Under the pieces are notes generated by a model. It made no database searches. It had not been told where the DNA came from and worked only from the letters and a program-made list of their open reading frames with translations. A stretch of DNA of 64,000 nt from the NCBI GenBank assembly GCA_021613535.1, contig CP075495.1:10354001-10418000 (forward strand). Direction: 5' to 3'. The position numbers and the translations under genes are program-made. Shown piece after piece: positions 61,294 to 64,000 of the stretch; positions within the stretch are counted from its first letter, which is position 1, and each line of letters begins with the position of its first letter. Source of the stretch: Adineta vaga (taxonomy: Eukaryota > Rotifera).

Positions 61294-63968
61294 AAAGGAA
61301 ACTAGAAAGAAAAAGACGATGACGATGACGACAATAACGAAGAAGAAGAAGATGCAAGTCTCCGTGTAGATCGTCAAATGGAAAATGAAATTATTCGCTT
61401 GCTCTTGCTCTCTCTCTCTGTCTCTGTCTCTTCTTTGCTCTCCTTATCCTCGGTCTCTTGTCGACTGAGAAATGCATGAGATACAGAGAAGAAATCTAAC
61501 TTTGCGTGAATGATTTGCCGATGAACACCCCCTACGCATATAGAGACACAATGTTAGATCGATTTGATTTCTTGATCTCTGTTATTCGAATAAATCGAAT
61601 TTCAATATAACCCTTCTTTTTCCCTTCTATTTTTCTTATCTCATTATATGTTTGATTTTCTTCTACAAAAACAACTATGATTTCTATTACTAATGTCCTT
61701 GATTGAAAATGACAAGAATTTTTTTCTAGAGTACTAACGATTAAGACTGAACTAATGAGCGAATTCCTACTAATATTCAACTGAACAAGACCCTCAAGGC
61801 ATAATCTACTAACAACAATGACAAATAATAAACATTAACAAGTAAATTTTGATCAAAAGAAGAAGAAAAAATCTATGATAATTTTCTCTTAAAATACTAG
61901 TTATAACAGAGTTTGTAATGTTTATGAGGCATGACGGCAAATAATCACAACACATGCGGATAATAGTGATGTTCATCCTACTTCCGGAGCAATGCTACTG
62001 TTGCTGCTGCTGTAGCAACTCTTGATCGATAATAGACTACAACACGCTCTCTTATGTTACAGCAAGAAGGAGCATCCTCATCAACTTCAAACTATGTTAT
62101 TAGATTCTCTTTATGTATTTTCTCCCTCTCTCTTTCTCTCTCTCGTTACCTTTCTAATAAGAGCCATTTTCGAAAACGCTCTAATGAATATCATAGGAAG
62201 AAAAAAAAAATAAAGAAATAATGATAAGAAGAACTTAATGATGAGATGCGACTCTAGTTCGAAGAAAGTGAGAAGAGAGGAGAGAGAAGAGTGACTGGCC
62301 GAGAGTTTGTCTTTGTTCGACGACAATGATGACGGCAAACGTAGGTGCAAATGGTTAATTGATGATGTATATATATATATATATAAATGTGCGGCTGCCA
62401 CTCTTTCTCCTTTTCTTTTCTCGTTTTGATTCATGAAGTGGAATTTTTAATTGAATGTGCAAGATTTCCGCCATTGCCGATCTATGATGACGGCAAGAAT
62501 AACAATTCCAAACTCTGAAAAGATACACACTTGGTATTAAGAAAAAGTAAATCATTCGAATAAATAGTTGAAAGTCGAGAAAGTCATTGTTGATTATCAA
62601 CATAAATACTTCTGTATAACCATTTGAAAATAGTTCATAAACGTTAAAAGAAAATGAGCTTGTTCTTTTTCCTTCTGTCATTGTAATAACAGTGATCTTA
62701 TACTATATCATATTTGAAGCATACTAATTGAAGTAGCAGGAGGAGATTTTCTTACATCGAATGATCAATCAGAACAAAAACTTCTTCTACTTCTTACCTA
62801 TTACTGTGTATGTTGGATCGCATGACAGAAAAGTCAAGACATCTATCTATCTAAAACTAAGGCAAATGTCTTTCTTATTATTCATTGACATAGCCAACTT
62901 CAAAATGAGGAAACAGTGACGAGAGGAAACGGAAAATCCTCACCAATTACAGTGTTCGAATCCATCTGATGATAATAATGATGATTGTGTAGAGACGTTC
63001 CACACCCAAATGAGCTATTCCGTATAGATTAACATCCTAAAAAAATACTCTCGGTGTGAAAAGAAAAAAAAGGAACTGTCAGTTCGTATTGCTTTGTCTA
63101 GTGGATAGAATTAGAAAACAGTTAAAAAATATAATCTATACGATTTATTCTGCTAAGATGCATTTGTCTATGTTCATCTATATTTTCCTTCTTTTTTTTA
63201 TCTATTATGTTTACTCGTGCGAGATGAAACTTTTTTTTTCTCTCCAATATATTCATATATACCATTGTCTCTGTTCATCGAAACACATTTATATCACGAA
63301 AGCATTCGTGTGTATTATCATCAGAATTCAACTAGTAAAAAAGAAAGCCTTGCTCTACTAGACATTGTGGAAATAATTTGGATTTTTCTCTTGTTCAATG
63401 AATAATCATAGAGACAATAAGCAACGGACGATTCCTATTAGTAATAATGATGTCAATAAATATTTTCATTTGTTTGTCATAATATTGATTCGGTTGAATC
63501 GGTAGTTTATCATAATTTGATTAGTTCTTTTTCTTATATGTACATTGAAAAATTCAAAATGATGATCATCAATGACAAGTCATTCTCATCGATGAAGAAA
63601 TATAAAACAATTTAATGAATATAGATCAATCACATATTACAATATAAGAAATAATTAGTTTTTCTTTTGAAATTTAACAGTTACTTTTGTTTTAGTTAAC
63701 TTATACGTCCATTCTTTTCTTTCCCTGTTAGAATAAATGAAGCACTGTTGGAAGAAAACTATATATGCTAGACGTTTTCTTACCTGTGAAAGAAAACAGA
63801 TGAATTATTTTGTCAATAATAAAAAAATAATTATTTCTTGGACGTTTTTTCTTTTTTGATTTTTCAAAATAAATACAAAAAAAACTTCATGGATACATCG
63901 ATATATTGATAAATTTTTAATTAAAAAGTCCAAAGAAGATTTTCTATATAGGAAAATCAAAGGAAGTC

Positions 63969-64000
63969 TTTTTCTTCTTCTTCTTCTTCTTCTTCTTCTC
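63969..64000. repeat. (TTC)n microsatellite running to the window edge
   Basis: About ten TTC units at the extreme right end; the true length is cut by the window. Confidence 0.9.

Larger units (their letters stand above)
60411..64000. other. Gene-free upstream flank of the cholinergic locus
   Basis: 3.6 kb without a supported gene. It is full of simple sequence: GAT runs near 60881-60904, GA runs at 61162-61181 and 61274-61293, GAC/GAA triplets at 61316-61350, CT runs near 61405-61432 and 62125-62145, a TA run at 62368-62383, and a TTC run at the right end. Open frames at 62111-62681 and 63056-63405 are low-complexity. A shared promoter and leader exon of VAChT and ChAT would be expected somewhere here. 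Confidence 0.55.

Noticed and set aside
62111-63405. Longer open frames of 100-108 codons at the right end
   Set aside because: They are Phe/Ile/Tyr-rich or built from TA and CT microsatellites, and have no start context or splice structure.
1-64000. Transposons, integrated viruses, tRNA or rRNA genes, CRISPR arrays, telomeric repeats
   Set aside because: I looked for reverse transcriptase, transposase and integrase motifs, long terminal or inverted repeats, cloverleaf-like blocks and regular spaced repeats, and saw none that stood up by eye.

Overview
The window is AT-rich nuclear DNA (about 30% GC by eye) from an invertebrate animal. Genes are split by many short introns, mostly 45-70 nt with GT...AG borders, mixed with a few introns of several kb. 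The gene content is clearly metazoan and partly neuronal. The style (AT-richness, compact introns, genes packed end to end, splice acceptors directly abutting start codons, an animal genome with a sterol C-24 methyltransferase) fits a rotifer, most likely a bdelloid. That placement is inference; no ribosomal RNA or mitochondrial marker is present to prove it.

Layout. 1-1.9 kb: C-terminal part of a THUMPD1/TAN1 tRNA-acetylation adaptor, then an INSIG sterol-sensor gene. 3.7-15.2 kb: one long gene for a GPI-type three-Ig-domain adhesion protein (lachesin/IgLON-like), all of whose introns are phase 1. Its two largest introns hold three complete other genes: an 8-TM orphan membrane protein, an antisense single-C2-domain protein and a TGF-beta-superfamily ligand. 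15.3-16.2 kb: an orphan 185-aa protein. 17.5-18.05 kb (minus): a 56-aa single-pass micropeptide gene in three exons. 19.3-20.6 kb: UBE2J1/UBC6-type ERAD E2. 22.5-23.5 kb: a von Willebrand A-domain protein. 23.5-27.2 kb: gene-poor.

27.2-32.0 kb: a complete SK (KCNN) calcium-activated potassium channel in 12 exons. 33.9-36.2 kb (minus): an AKAP1-like KH-Tudor protein, head to head with a Munc18/STXBP1 gene (36.8-40.1 kb, 16 exons). Munc18 is followed on the same strand, at shrinking spacing, by mitochondrial ribosomal protein S18A/mL66, NUDT22 and cyclin H. The NUDT22 stop codon directly touches the cyclin H ATG. 44.1-51.1 kb (minus): a large mucin-like receptor with two WSC domains, a Ser/Thr-rich stalk containing a 96-bp tandem repeat, an SEA-like region, one TM segment and a KIAA1549-like tail.

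53.2-54.3 kb: a sterol 24-C-methyltransferase. 54.4-60.4 kb (minus): the cholinergic locus, VAChT (SLC18A3/unc-17) followed by choline acetyltransferase, in the order and orientation conserved across bilaterians. 60.4-64 kb: gene-free, microsatellite-rich DNA upstream of that locus.

Functionally, VAChT, ChAT, Munc18, the SK channel and the Ig adhesion protein all belong to synapse function or wiring, and INSIG with the methyltransferase points to active sterol biology. Exon limits were set by hand from splice motifs, reading-frame continuity and family conservation, so individual borders may be off by a few bases. I saw no transposon, tRNA, rRNA or CRISPR signal.
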